Positions 8,777-21,243 of a DNA stretch of 64,000 nt are shown piece after piece. Below the pieces are notes generated by a model that did no database searches, was not told the origin of the DNA, and saw only the letters and a list, made by a program, of their open reading frames with translations. Both the position numbers and the translations under genes were made by a program. The first letter of the stretch is position 1; each line of letters opens with the position of its first letter. Source of the stretch: Klebsiella sp. BIGb0138 (GTDB lineage Bacteria > Pseudomonadota > Gammaproteobacteria > Enterobacterales > Enterobacteriaceae); contig NZ_SMCV01000015.1 of NCBI RefSeq assembly GCF_004342285.1, forward strand, positions 45,599 to 109,598, written 5' to 3'.

Positions 8777-11316
8777 GCGTTTTCCTCCACCAGAGTGACC
8801 GGGATACGTTCGTACGGCGTGGCCGGGCGATGCTGCTCGCGTTCCGCGACAATCTGCACATTTGGGTCGCGCAGGTTGCTGTTGATAAAGTGTTTGAAGC
8901 GGGTTTGCGCCGCCGGGTTGTTGACCGTTTCGCTCCATTCGCAGGCGAAAGCATCACGCAGGCGCGCCAGCTCTTCTTCCAGATGCGCGTTGAGGCCCAG
9001 CTTGTCGTCGATAATGACGCTACGCAGGTAATCGATACCGCCTTCCATGTTGTCTAACCACGGCGCGGTACGCGTCAGCTTATCGGCGGTGCGGATGTAG
9101 AACATCATGAAGCGATCGAGATATCTGAGCAGCGTTTCACGATCGAGGTCGGCGGCCAGCAGATCGGCGTGGCGAGGTTTCATCCCGCCGTTACCGCAGA
9201 CGTACAGGTTCCAGCCTTTCTCGGTAGCGATAATGCCGACATCTTTCCCCTGCGCTTCCGCACATTCACGGGTGCAGCCGGAGACGCCAAACTTCATTTT
9301 GTGCGGGGTTCGGATCCCTTTGTAGCGATTTTCCAGCTCGACGCCGAAGCCCACGCTGTCACCCACGCCGTAACGGCACCAGGTGCTACCGACGCAGGTT
9401 TTGGCCATACGCAGCGCTTTCGCATAGGCGTGGCCGGTTTCAAAACCCGCTTCAATCAGCTGACGCCAGATTTCCGGCAGATCGTCTTTTTGCGCGCCGA
9501 ACAGGCCGATACGCTGTGAACCGGTGATCTTGGTGTAGAGGTTATATTCGCGGGCGATGCGGCCTACGGCCAGCAGGCCTTCCGGCGTAATTTCGCCGCC
9601 AGCGGAACGCGGAATGACCGAATAGGTGCCATCTTTCTGGATATTGGCGAGGAAGTTATCGTTAGTATCCTGCAGCGGCGTATGCTGCGGCTTAAGGATG
9701 TACTCATTCCAGCAGGAGGCCAGCAGGGAGCCGACGGTCGGCTTACACACTTCGCAGCCGTAGCCTTTACCGTGTTTTTCCAGCAGCTCTTCGAAGCTTT
9801 TAATGCCTTCCACGCGAATAAGGTGGAACAGCTCCTGACGAGAATAGGCGAAGTGCTCACACAGGTTATGGTTGACTTCGATCCCCTGTTTCGCCAGTTC
9901 GGCGTTGAGTACCTGGGTCACCAGCGGGATACAGCCGCCGCAGCCGGTTCCGGCTTTGGTTTCTGCTTTCAGCGCGGCGACGGTATGGCAGCCCTTGTTG
10001 ATCGCGGAAATCAGCATACCTTTGGTGACGTCGAAGCAGGAACAGATCTGCGCACTGTCCGGCAGTTTATCGACGCCAATCGCCGGTTTGCCGCTGCCTG
10101 CGTGGGCCGGCAGGATCAGCGAGTCCGGGTTTTCCGGCAGTTCGATGGTGTTCAGCACCAGCTGCAGCAGATTGCCGTAGTCGCTGGTATCCCCGACCAG
10201 TACCGCGCCGAGCAGGGTTTTGTTGTCTTCACTGACGATCAGACGTTTATAGACTTCTTTGCTTTCATCAAGATAGACGTAGCTACGCGCGCCTGGCGTA
10301 CGGCCATGGGCATCGCCAATACCGCCAACGTCGACGCCGAGCAGCTTCAGCTTGGCGCTGAGGTCCGCCCCGGTAAAGCGGTTGTCGTTGCCGAGGAGAT
10401 GATCGACGGTGACCTGCGCCATTTTATAGCCCGGTGCCACCAGACCATAGACGCGGTTATTCCAGCTGGCGCACTCGCCGATGGCATAGATGTCCGGGTC
10501 AGAAGTTTGACAGGTATCATTCACCACGATACCGCCGCGCTGAGCGACCGCCAGACCGCATTGGGTGGCCAGCTTATCACGTGGGCGGATACCGGTGGAG
10601 AAGACGATAAAATCGACCTGCAGCTCGCTACCGTCGGCGAATTGCATGGTTTTGCGCGCTTCGCTGCCCTGCTGGACAATCTCTTTGGTATTTTTGCTGG
10701 TATGAACCTTTACGCCCATGCTTTCGATTTTACGCTTCAGCTGCTCGCCACCCATGTTGTCGAGCTGCTCAGCCATCAGCATTGGGGCAAATTCGATCAC
10801 GTGGGTTTCGACGCCGAGGTTTTTCAGCGCGCCGGCGGCTTCGAGACCTAACAGACCGCCGCCGACCACGGCGCCGCGTTTGCTGCGACGGGCGCAGGCT
10901 TCGATAGCGTTCAGATCTTCAATGGTGCGGTAGACGAAACAATCCTGAGTGTCTGCGCCTTTGATCGGCGGGATCCACGGATAAGACCCCGTTGCCATGA
11001 TCAGCTTGTCGTAAAATACGGTACGTCCCGCGCTGGAGTGAATGACTTTCTCCTGGCGGTTAATGGTAATAGCGCGTTCACCGATCAGGACTTTAACGCC
11101 ATGTTTCTCGTAAAAACCTTCACGGACCAGCGAGAGTTCTTCGGCGGTGTGATGGGAGAAGTAAGACGACAGGTGGACGCGGTCGTAAGCGATACGGGGT
11201 TCTTCACAGAACACGGTAATGTCGAACTGTCCGGCAGGCGCCTTATCAAGAAGCTCTTCGATAAAGCGATGGCCAACCATGCCGTTACCGATAATAGCGA
11301 TTCTGACTTTGCTCAT
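8773..11316 (-). CDS. nirB: Nitrite reductase (NADH) large subunit
   Basis: It reduces nitrite to ammonium in the cytoplasm during anaerobic growth on nitrate or nitrite. The 847 residues carry an N-terminal FAD/NAD-binding reductase (I-G-N-G-M-V-G-H-R near residue 9), BFD-like Cys clusters in the middle (C-S-C-F-D-V and C-G-G-C), and a C-terminal siroheme/4Fe-4S half with C-V-G-S-T-W-C and G-C-T-R-E-C. It heads the nirB-nirD-cysG unit. Its promoter has recognisable FNR and NarL sites. Confidence 0.97.
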   Translation of the reverse strand: MSKVRIAIIGNGMVGHRFIEELLDKAPAGQFDITVFCEEPRIAYDRVHLSSYFSHHTAEELSLVREGFYEKHGVKVLIGERAITINRQEKVIHSSAGRTVFYDKLIMATGSYPWIPPIKGADTQDCFVYRTIEDLNAIEACARRSKRGAVVGGGLLGLEAAGALKNLGVETHVIEFAPMLMAEQLDNMGGEQLKRKIESMGVKVHTSKNTKEIVQQGSEARKTMQFADGSELQVDFIVFSTGIRPRDKLATQCGLAVAQRGGIVVNDTCQTSDPDIYAIGECASWNNRVYGLVAPGYKMAQVTVDHLLGNDNRFTGADLSAKLKLLGVDVGGIGDAHGRTPGARSYVYLDESKEVYKRLIVSEDNKTLLGAVLVGDTSDYGNLLQLVLNTIELPENPDSLILPAHAGSGKPAIGVDKLPDSAQICSCFDVTKGMLISAINKGCHTVAALKAETKAGTGCGGCIPLVTQVLNAELAKQGIEVNHNLCEHFAYSRQELFHLIRVEGIKSFEELLEKHGKGYGCEVCKPTVGSLLASCWNEYILKPQHTPLQDTNDNFLANIQKDGTYSVIPRSAGGEITPEGLLAVGRIAREYNLYTKITGSQRIGLFGAQKDDLPEIWRQLIEAGFETGHAYAKALRMAKTCVGSTWCRYGVGDSVGFGVELENRYKGIRTPHKMKFGVSGCTRECAEAQGKDVGIIATEKGWNLYVCGNGGMKPRHADLLAADLDRETLLRYLDRFMMFYIRTADKLTRTAPWLDNMEGGIDYLRSVIIDDKLGLNAHLEEELARLRDAFACEWSETVNNPAAQTRFKHFINSNLRDPNVQIVAEREQHRPATPYERIPVTLVEENA

Positions 11317-11340
11317 TTTTGCCTCGATTTCTTTTCTATT

Positions 11341-11417
11341 ACCGCCTACCTTAACGATTCAGCCAGGAGGCTTATTGATACAAATCAATTTCACTCCGGC
11401 CTACCACTTAATGGGTA
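11341..11417 (-). promoter_or_regulatory. nirB promoter with FNR and NarL/NarP sites
   Basis: On the minus strand, a -10 TAAGGT lies at 11353-11348, with a start expected near 11340. An FNR box TTGAT-ACAA-ATCAA occupies 11375-11388 (centre 11381.5, about -41.5). A 7-2-7 NarL/NarP heptamer pair (TACCACT, TA, ATGGGTA) occupies 11402-11417 (centre 11409.5, about -69.5). The 28-base separation equals the E. coli nirB arrangement, so anaerobic, nitrate/nitrite-dependent control is very likely. Confidence 0.85.
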
Positions 11418-11512
11418 TGGCTATGATTTTTCTGGATTTTTATAAGTTATGGAAAACTCACGCTTTTCCTTTTTGTTGCTTTTGTGTACAAAATGAACGA
11501 GAGGAAAGTCGT

Positions 11513-11542
11513 ATGTCCGGAGTGAAAAATCGGTACTTTTAA
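11513..11542 (+). CDS. Possible nine-residue leader ORF before codA
   Basis: ATG at 11513, preceded by GAGAGGAAAG, opens a frame M-S-G-V-K-N-R-Y-F that ends in TAA 14 bases before the codA start. The good ribosome-binding sequence and position suit a leader peptide, but an ORF this short can arise by chance and I recognise no known leader. Confidence 0.25.
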   Translation: MSGVKNRYF

Positions 11543-11556
11543 CGGGAGTCATCACG

Positions 11557-12879
11557 ATGACAGCAGTTCCGCTTTGGTTGATTCAGAACGTACGCCTGCC
11601 GGATCGCGACGGGTTATGGCAGATAGCAATAGATAAAGGCTGTTTTGGCGATATCACTCCGATGGGCGCAGCGCACAGCGAAAGTTATGAAGTGCTTAAC
11701 GCCCGCGGCGGGTTGGCTATCCCGCCGTTTATTGAGCCGCATATTCACCTGGATACGACGCAAACCGCCGGTGAACCCCGCTGGAACCAGTCCGGAACGC
11801 TGTTTGAGGGCATTGAACGCTGGGCGGAACGTAAAGCGCTGCTGAGTCACGAGGATGTGAAAGCCCGGGCGTGGAAAACCCTGAAGTGGCAAATTGCCAA
11901 CGGAATTCAGTATGTCCGCACCCATGTTGACGTCTCTGACCCGACGCTGACGGCATTAAAGGCGATGCTGGAAGTCAAGCAGGAGGTCGCGCCGTGGGTA
12001 GACCTGCAGATCGTCGCCTTCCCCCAGGAGGGGATTTTATCCTACCCCGATGGGGAGGCGCTGCTTGAAGAGGCGCTACGGCTTGGGGCCGACGTGGTGG
12101 GAGCGATTCCTCACTTTGAATTCACCCGCGAGTATGGCGTTGAATCTTTGCATATTGCCTTCCGTCTGGCGCAGCAATACCAGCGACCGCTGGACATTCA
12201 CTGCGATGAAATCGACGATGAGCAGTCGCGCTTTGTCGAAACGGTGGCGGCGCTGGCGTTAAAAGAGGGGATTGGCCCACGGGTCACGGCCAGCCACACC
12301 ACGGCGATGCACTCCTATAACGGCGCTTACACTTCACGGCTGTTTCGTCTGCTGAAGCTTGCGGGAATCAACTTTGTCGCCAACCCGCTGGTGAACATTC
12401 ATCTTCAGGGGCGGTTTGACGATTATCCGAAGCGGCGCGGGATTACCCGGGTGAAAGAGCTGATGGCGGCGGGGATTAACGTCTGCTTCGGCCACGATGA
12501 CGTGTTTGACCCGTGGTATCCGCTCGGCACCGGTAATATGCTGCAGGTGCTGCATATGGGGCTGCACGTCTGCCAGCTGATGGGCTATCAGCAGATTAAC
12601 GATGGCCTGAAGCTGATTACCGATAACAGCGCCCGTACCTTTGGCCTGAGCGATTACGGCATTGTCACGGGTCATCCGGCGAACCTGATTATTCTGCCGG
12701 CGGAAAATGGTTTTGAAGCGGTACGTTGCCAGGTGCCGGTGCGTTGGTCGATTCGTCAGGGAAGAGTGATTGCCACTACGCAGCTGGCACAGACGTGGAT
12801 CCAGACTGACCGCGGGGGAGAGGAGCTGTTCTTTACGCGCAATAGCCCCTTTGCTGATGCAAAGGGGCCACAGGTTTAG
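11557..12879 (+). CDS. codA: Cytosine deaminase
   Basis: It hydrolyses cytosine to uracil and ammonia (pyrimidine and nitrogen salvage). The 440-residue amidohydrolase closely follows E. coli CodA: metal ligands in E-P-H-I-H-L-D (His62, His64), the H-C-D-E-I-D-D-E segment (near 215-222), S-H-T-T-A-M-H, and G-H-D-D-V-F-D-P-W near 312-320. It is not next to a codB permease here but sits alone between nirB and tsgA, where E. coli has nothing. Its stop overlaps the convergent tsgA stop. A perfect 10-base palindrome with a TGAT loop (12845-12868) lies in its last codons. Confidence 0.93.
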   Translation: MTAVPLWLIQNVRLPDRDGLWQIAIDKGCFGDITPMGAAHSESYEVLNARGGLAIPPFIEPHIHLDTTQTAGEPRWNQSGTLFEGIERWAERKALLSHEDVKARAWKTLKWQIANGIQYVRTHVDVSDPTLTALKAMLEVKQEVAPWVDLQIVAFPQEGILSYPDGEALLEEALRLGADVVGAIPHFEFTREYGVESLHIAFRLAQQYQRPLDIHCDEIDDEQSRFVETVAALALKEGIGPRVTASHTTAMHSYNGAYTSRLFRLLKLAGINFVANPLVNIHLQGRFDDYPKRRGITRVKELMAAGINVCFGHDDVFDPWYPLGTGNMLQVLHMGLHVCQLMGYQQINDGLKLITDNSARTFGLSDYGIVTGHPANLIILPAENGFEAVRCQVPVRWSIRQGRVIATTQLAQTWIQTDRGGEELFFTRNSPFADAKGPQV

Positions 12880-14060
12880 TGAGAGGCCGCTGCCGCGTTG
12901 TGCTGGCGGTGGCGAGAGACAAAGCCGAGAATAATGCACATGATAAAGACGACGGCGTAGAGACCGTTGGCGGTGTGCAGTGCTGCCAGCGGGCCACTGG
13001 CGGCAACGATCGGGCCGGTCACCACGAAGGTCAGCATCGTGCCGATGGTGCCGCAGGTCAGGACAAAGTTCACCAGTTTCGGCGAGGCGACTTTGGTTTG
13101 CAGCGAACCGAGGGTGATGAGCGAGGTGTAGATAGCGCTGGAGAAGAAGCCGAGGGTCAGGATAAACCACGGCATATGCTCCGGCGAACCGTTGATAAAC
13201 AGGTACATCAGCACCGTTGCCAGGCCAGCGAGCACCGTCAGAATACGTTGCAGATCGAAGAAGCGCAGGATGAAGCTGAATGACCACATGCCAATCATGT
13301 ACGACATCCAGAAATCGCTGACCAGCTTACCGCCATCGGCAAGGCTCATACCCAGCGTCTTGGCATACTCCGGTACCCAGGAGATAAAGCCCAGCTGGCC
13401 GAGGATGTAGCACAGCGCGGCGATGGACAGGAACAGCACGCCGATGCCCCATTTTTCTTTCACCACCGGCTGGCTGTCGTGCTGCGCTTTTTTACCCAGT
13501 ACCGGAAAATCACAGCCAAAAGTCAGAATAAAAATGGCCACATAAACCAGGCCAATGCAGGCATATACCCAGTACCACTCAATGCTGCGCGCCAGCAGGA
13601 AGGCGGCGACCATCGGGAAGATCATTCCCGCCATGCTGAAGAAGGAGTCGGTGAACAGCAGACGCGCGCCGCGCTGACGGCCTTCATACATATGGGTGAT
13701 CAGGAAAGTCCCGATCGACATGGTGATCCCGCTGACCAGCCCCAGCACGAACATGGACGCGGAGAACAGGGCCAGACTGTGGCTGAACATCAGCCCGGCA
13801 ACGGCCAGCACCATCAGGATAAAGCCAAAACGCAGCTGAGTTTTCAGCGGCACGATCTCCATCAGCCAGGCGTTCAGGAAGATAGAGATCAGGATACCGG
13901 CGTTGAGGAATGTAAAGGTGTTGCTCATACTGGAGACGGGCAGATGGAAATAATCGGCGATGTTCCCCATCACCATCCCGGTGACGATCACCAACGCGCC
14001 GGTGAGGGCGTAGGAGAAAAAGCTAATCCATGTGAGCTTGATACGGTTGCTGTTAGTCAT
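12876..14060 (-). CDS. tsgA: TsgA, major facilitator superfamily transporter
   Basis: This 394-residue inner-membrane protein has about twelve hydrophobic helices and follows TsgA (YhfC) of E. coli and Salmonella. The name comes from tellurite/selenite/gold-linked phenotypes; the substrate is not known to me. The conserved start is [11 protein letters not shown]. It is divergent from ppiA across a 276-base AT-rich region, and its last bases overlap the codA stop on the other strand. Confidence 0.92.
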   Translation of the reverse strand: MTNSNRIKLTWISFFSYALTGALVIVTGMVMGNIADYFHLPVSSMSNTFTFLNAGILISIFLNAWLMEIVPLKTQLRFGFILMVLAVAGLMFSHSLALFSASMFVLGLVSGITMSIGTFLITHMYEGRQRGARLLFTDSFFSMAGMIFPMVAAFLLARSIEWYWVYACIGLVYVAIFILTFGCDFPVLGKKAQHDSQPVVKEKWGIGVLFLSIAALCYILGQLGFISWVPEYAKTLGMSLADGGKLVSDFWMSYMIGMWSFSFILRFFDLQRILTVLAGLATVLMYLFINGSPEHMPWFILTLGFFSSAIYTSLITLGSLQTKVASPKLVNFVLTCGTIGTMLTFVVTGPIVAASGPLAALHTANGLYAVVFIMCIILGFVSRHRQHNAAAASH

Positions 14061-14174
14061 GACTGGCCTGTGAATAAAAATGTAAAGCGCATTGACTGCG
14101 CCAGGGCGGACAGATTTTATTCATTCGAGTGATGTAAGCAAACGTTTATTATGCAATGTGTCATTATTTGCATA

Positions 14175-14202
14175 GATTAATGTGATGCAGATCGCTTTTA
14201 TC
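14175..14202. promoter_or_regulatory. Candidate CRP site upstream of ppiA/tsgA
   Basis: TGTGA at 14181-14185 followed after six bases by TCGCT at 14192-14196 fits one perfect and one partial CRP half-site (consensus TGTGA-N6-TCACA). The 14061-14336 region is AT-rich and divergent. E. coli ppiA is known to be CRP-controlled, which supports the reading. Confidence 0.5.
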
Positions 14203-14327
14203 TTGCGAATAGATGAATGAGCGTCTGGTAACAACTATTTCAGCTACGTAAAATTAGGTAAAAGGCTGGCCCAGGATGCAAAGGCTCTTTAGAATCAAGG
14301 CACTTGCTTTTTATTCTGCTCCGTTAA

Positions 14328-14906
<579 letters not shown>

Positions 14907-15013
14907 TCTCCTCTCTGCGCGCGGGCGACATCGCCCGCGCTGCTGGCCGCTCTGCGTAACCTGAAATTGCTGCTTATACTTGTGGCAAACGGGGGACGAT
15001 AAGGGAGGCGACC

Positions 15014-15181
15014 ATGCGTTCACTCACCGATAAGCAAAAATCCCAACTCTGGGAACAGACCCGCAATGTGAATTTTCAGGCCAGCCGTCGCCTGGAGGGC
15101 GTGGCGATCCCGCTGGTAACGCTGAGCGCCGAGCTGGCGTTGGCGCATCTTGCTGAGCTGAGGAGGCGCTATGAGCAATAA
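15014..15181 (+). CDS. yhfG: YhfG, Fic antitoxin-like protein
   Basis: This 55-residue protein precedes fic and overlaps it by 11 bases. It carries the Fic-inhibitory helix signature S-x-x-x-E-G (S-R-R-L-E-G, residues 24-29) of class I FicA antitoxins, whose glutamate blocks ATP binding in the partner Fic active site. AGGGAGG at 15002-15008 is a strong ribosome-binding site for ATG 15014. The overlap implies coupled synthesis with Fic. Confidence 0.88.
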   Translation: MRSLTDKQKSQLWEQTRNVNFQASRRLEGVAIPLVTLSAELALAHLAELRRRYEQ

Positions 15182-15773
15182 ATACGGCGACGATCGCGAC
15201 CCTTATCTTTATCCCGCTCTTAACGTGATGCGCAACCGCCTTGGCATTCGTCAGGCCCAGCGTCTGGAGGAGGCGGCGTGGGAATTCACCTCCCTGCGGG
15301 CGGCAACGCTGGCGCTGGGGCCGCGCGTGCGCGGGTTGCCCTATCTCTGTTTCATCCATCATCAGCTTTATCAGGATATTTTTGACTGGGCGGGGCGCTT
15401 CAGAGAAGTCGATATTTACCGGGGCGACACCCCTTTTTGCCATTTTGCGTGGATAGAAAAAGAGGGCAATGCGCTGATGCGCGCGCTTGAAGAGGAGAAT
15501 TACCTCAGCGGGCTTACTCGCGATGGGTTCGTTGAGCGTCTGAGCTGGTACTACGGCGAAATCAATGTCCTGCATCCGTTCCGCCTGGGGAGCGGCCTGG
15601 CGCAGCGGATTTTCTTTGAACAGCTGGCCCTGCACGCCGGCTTTGTACTCGACTGGCGCGATATCGATCCCGACGCCTGGAGCCAGGCTAATCAGCTGGG
15701 GGCGATGGGCGATCCACAACCTCTCGAACGGATCTTTAGCAAAGTGGTAAGCGAAGCGTGCGAATCTGAGTAG
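15171..15773 (+). CDS. fic: Fic-domain protein with a degenerate active-site motif
   Basis: Fic proteins usually transfer AMP to target hydroxyls. This 200-residue protein has the Fic fold signature region, but the motif reads [11 protein letters not shown] instead of H-P-F-x-(D/E)-G-N-(G/K)-R. The histidine and glycines remain, while the acidic Mg-binding residue (Leu), the Asn (Ser) and the second Arg are replaced. Weak or altered activity is therefore likely. The same change may be general in enterobacterial Fic, which I cannot check. It is coupled to yhfG, which encodes the inhibitor-like partner. Confidence 0.92.
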   Translation: MSNKYGDDRDPYLYPALNVMRNRLGIRQAQRLEEAAWEFTSLRAATLALGPRVRGLPYLCFIHHQLYQDIFDWAGRFREVDIYRGDTPFCHFAWIEKEGNALMRALEEENYLSGLTRDGFVERLSWYYGEINVLHPFRLGSGLAQRIFFEQLALHAGFVLDWRDIDPDAWSQANQLGAMGDPQPLERIFSKVVSEACESE

Positions 15774-15805
15774 AATAGCCCGGTTTTGTTTTTTCCGGAG
15801 CCACC

Positions 15806-16369
15806 ATGATCCTGCTTATCGACAACTATGACTCTTTCACCTGGAATTTGTACCAGTACTTCTGCGAACTGGGTGCCGAGGTGCTGGTCAGGCGTAATGA
15901 TGAGCTGACGCTCGAGGAGATAGCGGCGCTGGCGCCGGAGAAAATCGTGATCTCGCCAGGTCCGTGCACCCCGGATGAGTCAGGTATCTCCCTGGCGGTG
16001 ATTGCACACTATGCCGGCCAGATTCCGCTGCTGGGGGTGTGCCTTGGTCACCAGGCCATCGCCCAGGTCTTTGGCGCCACGATCGTGCGGGCAGCCAAAG
16101 TGATGCACGGCAAGACCTCGCCCATTCACCACAACGGGCAAGGGGTATTCCAGGGGCTGAATAATCCGCTGACCGTTACCCGCTACCACTCGCTGTTGAT
16201 TGACCCGGCGACGCTCCCGGATTGCTTTGAGGTCACGGCCCGCAGCGACAGCGGTGAGATTATGGCGATCCGCCACCGTGAGTGGGATCTCGAAGGGGTA
16301 CAGTTCCACCCGGAGAGCATTCTTAGCGAGCAGGGGCATCAGCTGCTGGCAAACTTCCTCAACCGGTGA
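15806..16369 (+). CDS. pabA: Aminodeoxychorismate synthase, glutamine amidotransferase subunit
   Basis: It supplies ammonia from glutamine to PabB for 4-amino-4-deoxychorismate synthesis (folate pathway). It is a class I amidotransferase of 187 residues with the catalytic triad visible: Cys79 in L-G-V-C-L-G-H, and His168 and Glu170 in F-H-P-E-S. The oxyanion region P-G-P-C-T-P lies at 51-56. It follows fic by 32 bases, as in the E. coli fic-pabA unit. Confidence 0.96.
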   Translation: MILLIDNYDSFTWNLYQYFCELGAEVLVRRNDELTLEEIAALAPEKIVISPGPCTPDESGISLAVIAHYAGQIPLLGVCLGHQAIAQVFGATIVRAAKVMHGKTSPIHHNGQGVFQGLNNPLTVTRYHSLLIDPATLPDCFEVTARSDSGEIMAIRHREWDLEGVQFHPESILSEQGHQLLANFLNR

Positions 16370-16385
16370 TTTGTAGTTGCCATTG

Positions 16386-16424
16386 ATTGATTTTTTATGC
16401 ATATTTTGTGAGTAGATTATCACA
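16386..16424 (+). promoter_or_regulatory. Tandem ARG boxes (ArgR operator) of argD
   Basis: Two 18-base ARG boxes are separated by 3 bases. Box 1 (16386-16403) has the core TGATTTTTTATGCA, 12 of 14 to consensus. Box 2 (16407-16424) has TGAGTAGATTATCA, about 10 of 14. The 3-base spacing is canonical for ArgR hexamer binding, and the boxes lie 35-73 bases upstream of argD. Confidence 0.75.
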
Positions 16425-16431
16425 ATAATGA

Positions 16432-19747
<3,316 letters not shown>

Positions 19748-19757
19748 CGAGGGGAAA

Positions 19758-19795
19758 CAAAAACGGCGTATTGTGGGTACAACACGCCGTTTTAT
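19758..19795 (-). terminator. crp terminator
   Basis: AAAACGGCGT (19760-19769) pairs with ACGCCGTTTT (19784-19793), with an inner TTGT/ACAA stem and a GGGT loop. Read on the minus strand, the hairpin is followed by a run of U, right after the crp stop. Confidence 0.8.
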
Positions 19796-19799
19796 CGAC

Positions 19800-20432
19800 T
19801 TAACGGGTACCGTAAACGACGATGGTTTTACCGTGCGCAGAGATCAGATTCTGATCTTCCAGCATCTTCAGAATACGGCCAACGGTTTCACGGGAACAGC
19901 CCACGATCTGACCGATTTCCTGACGGGTAATTTTAATTTGCATCCCGTCCGGGTGGGTCATGGCGTCCGGTTGTTTCGCCAGGTTCAGCAGCGTCTGAGC
20001 GATACGGCCGGTAACGTCGAGGAAGGCGAGGTTACCCACTTTTTCTGAGGTTACCTGCAGACGACGAGCCATCTGCGATGACAGACGCATCAGAATATCC
20101 GGGTTTACCTGGATCAGCTGACGGAATTTTTTGTAGGAGATTTCGGCCACTTCACATGCGGTTTTCGCACGTACCCAGGCGCTACGCTCCTGGCCTTCTT
20201 CAAACAAGCCTAATTCACCGATGAAATCGCCCTGGTTGAGGTAAGAGAGGATCATCTCTTTACCCTCTTCATCCTTGATGAGCACAGCCACAGAGCCTTT
20301 GACGATGTAGTACAACGTTTCTGCTTTTTCACCCTGGTGGATCAGCGTGCTTTTAGATGGGTACTTATGAATATGGCAATGAGACAAGAACCATTCGAGG
20401 GTAGGGTCTGTTTGCGGTTTGCCAAGCACCAT
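19800..20432 (-). CDS. crp: cAMP receptor protein (global regulator)
   Basis: It is the cAMP-activated dimeric regulator of carbon catabolism, 210 residues. The N-terminal cyclic-nucleotide domain contains the phosphate-binding cassette G-E-L-G-L-F and R-S-A-W-V; Thr128 and Ser129 lie in the long dimer helix. The C-terminal helix-turn-helix has [17 protein letters not shown]. By memory it differs from E. coli only at residue 118 (Ser instead of Ala). Its upstream region contains a CRP autoregulatory site and a structured leader. Confidence 0.98.
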   Translation of the reverse strand: MVLGKPQTDPTLEWFLSHCHIHKYPSKSTLIHQGEKAETLYYIVKGSVAVLIKDEEGKEMILSYLNQGDFIGELGLFEEGQERSAWVRAKTACEVAEISYKKFRQLIQVNPDILMRLSSQMARRLQVTSEKVGNLAFLDVTGRIAQTLLNLAKQPDAMTHPDGMQIKITRQEIGQIVGCSRETVGRILKMLEDQNLISAHGKTIVVYGTR

Positions 20433-20737
20433 GCGCGGTTATCCTCTGTTATAAGCTATCTCCGGGTGCCGACACTACACGGCATCCGGGCATGCAATCG
20501 TATTGTTTCCCTATGCCTGGGAAACGGCTGGTGAGTTTTCTTCAGCCTGTAATGTGAACTCCTCTGCATACATGCAGTACATCAATGTAATACTGTAGCA
20601 TCCCGACTGTTTTAGCATAGCTTTCGCCGCATGTCTCCTGGTGTCTCGCTTCAGCATGACGCAGGTCGCCTTCCGTTGCGAGAATTGTTATGTGCGCGTA
20701 ATCTGTCAGGAAAATTGCAACCTTGGAGTTAAATTTT
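20433..20737. promoter_or_regulatory. crp-yhfA divergent control region with a CRP site and crp leader hairpins
   Basis: A CRP-like site at 20551-20570 reads, on the crp strand, TATGCAGAGGAGTTCACATT, with one perfect half; it corresponds to the known autoregulatory site of E. coli crp. Downstream in the crp leader are two hairpins: GTTTCCC/GGGAAAC (20505-20525) and CCGGGTGCC/GGCATCCGG (20462-20489). The long leader before the crp ATG is typical of this gene. No protein gene is seen in this stretch. Confidence 0.7.
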
Positions 20738-21142
20738 ATGCAAGCTCGTGTGAAATGGGTTGAAGGGTTAACCTTCATCGGAGAGTCCGCGTCAGGCCAC
20801 CAGGTTCTGATGGACGGTAACTCCGGGGATAAAGCGCCAAGCCCGATGGAGATGGTGCTGATGGCGGCGGGCGGATGCAGCGCGATCGATGTGGTGTCGA
20901 TTTTGCAGAAAGGGCGTCACAATGTGAGCAACTGTGAAGTGAAGCTGACGTCTGAACGCCGGGAAGAGGCGCCGCGCCTGTTTACCCATATCAACATGCA
21001 TTTTATCGTCACCGGAAATGAGCTGAAAGAGGCGGCCGTCGCTCGTGCGGTGGACCTGTCGGCGGAGAAATACTGCTCGGTGGCGCTGATGCTGCAAAAA
21101 GCGGTGAATATCACCCACACCTATGAAGTGGTGGAAGGCTAA
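20738..21142 (+). CDS. yhfA: YhfA, OsmC-family protein
   Basis: This 134-residue protein of the OsmC/Ohr-like fold has the family cysteines in A-A-G-G-C-S-A-I-D (residue 48) and E-K-Y-C-S-V-A. The family includes thiol-dependent peroxidases, but the role of YhfA is not established. The start is ATG 20738, after TTGGAG at 20723-20728; it gives MQARVKWVEG as in E. coli, and the alternative upstream start overlaps the ribosome-binding site. It is divergent from crp. Confidence 0.9.
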   Translation: MQARVKWVEGLTFIGESASGHQVLMDGNSGDKAPSPMEMVLMAAGGCSAIDVVSILQKGRHNVSNCEVKLTSERREEAPRLFTHINMHFIVTGNELKEAAVARAVDLSAEKYCSVALMLQKAVNITHTYEVVEG

Positions 21143-21146
21143 GCAG

Positions 21147-21186
21147 CCTTTCCCGGAGAGCGGCGCAAACGCCTTATCCGGGAGCC
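21147..21186 (+). repeat. REP (palindromic unit) element
   Basis: CCCGGAGAGCGGCGCAAACG followed by CCTTATCCGGGAG matches the enterobacterial REP pattern, with a GCGGCG...CGCCTTATCCGG core that folds into a stem. It lies directly after yhfA, an extragenic 3' position typical of REP sequences. Confidence 0.75.
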
Positions 21187-21200
21187 GTGAGTGAAGGACG

Positions 21201-21236
21201 AAAACCCCGCTTAGCGCCAGGCGCCCGGGGTTTTTT
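21201..21236. terminator. Bidirectional terminator between yhfA and prkB
   Basis: AAAACCCCG (21201-21209) pairs with CGGGGTTTT (21226-21234) around an inner GCGCC/GGCGC stem, with T residues on the plus strand and T residues after the stem on the minus strand. The flanking genes converge. Confidence 0.85.
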
Positions 21237-21243
21237 AACGTGG

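Noticed and set aside
9682..10851. Plus-strand ORF of 389 codons inside nirB
   Set aside because: It overlaps a clearly functional gene on the other strand and shows no family features.
12845..12868. Strong intrinsic terminator for codA
   Set aside because: The stem is perfect but has no T-run after it on either strand, so it is reported only as an unusual palindrome.
12334..13287. Minus-strand ORF spanning the codA end and tsgA
   Set aside because: It crosses two well-supported genes in the wrong frame and has low-complexity, Arg/His-rich translation typical of a shadow frame.
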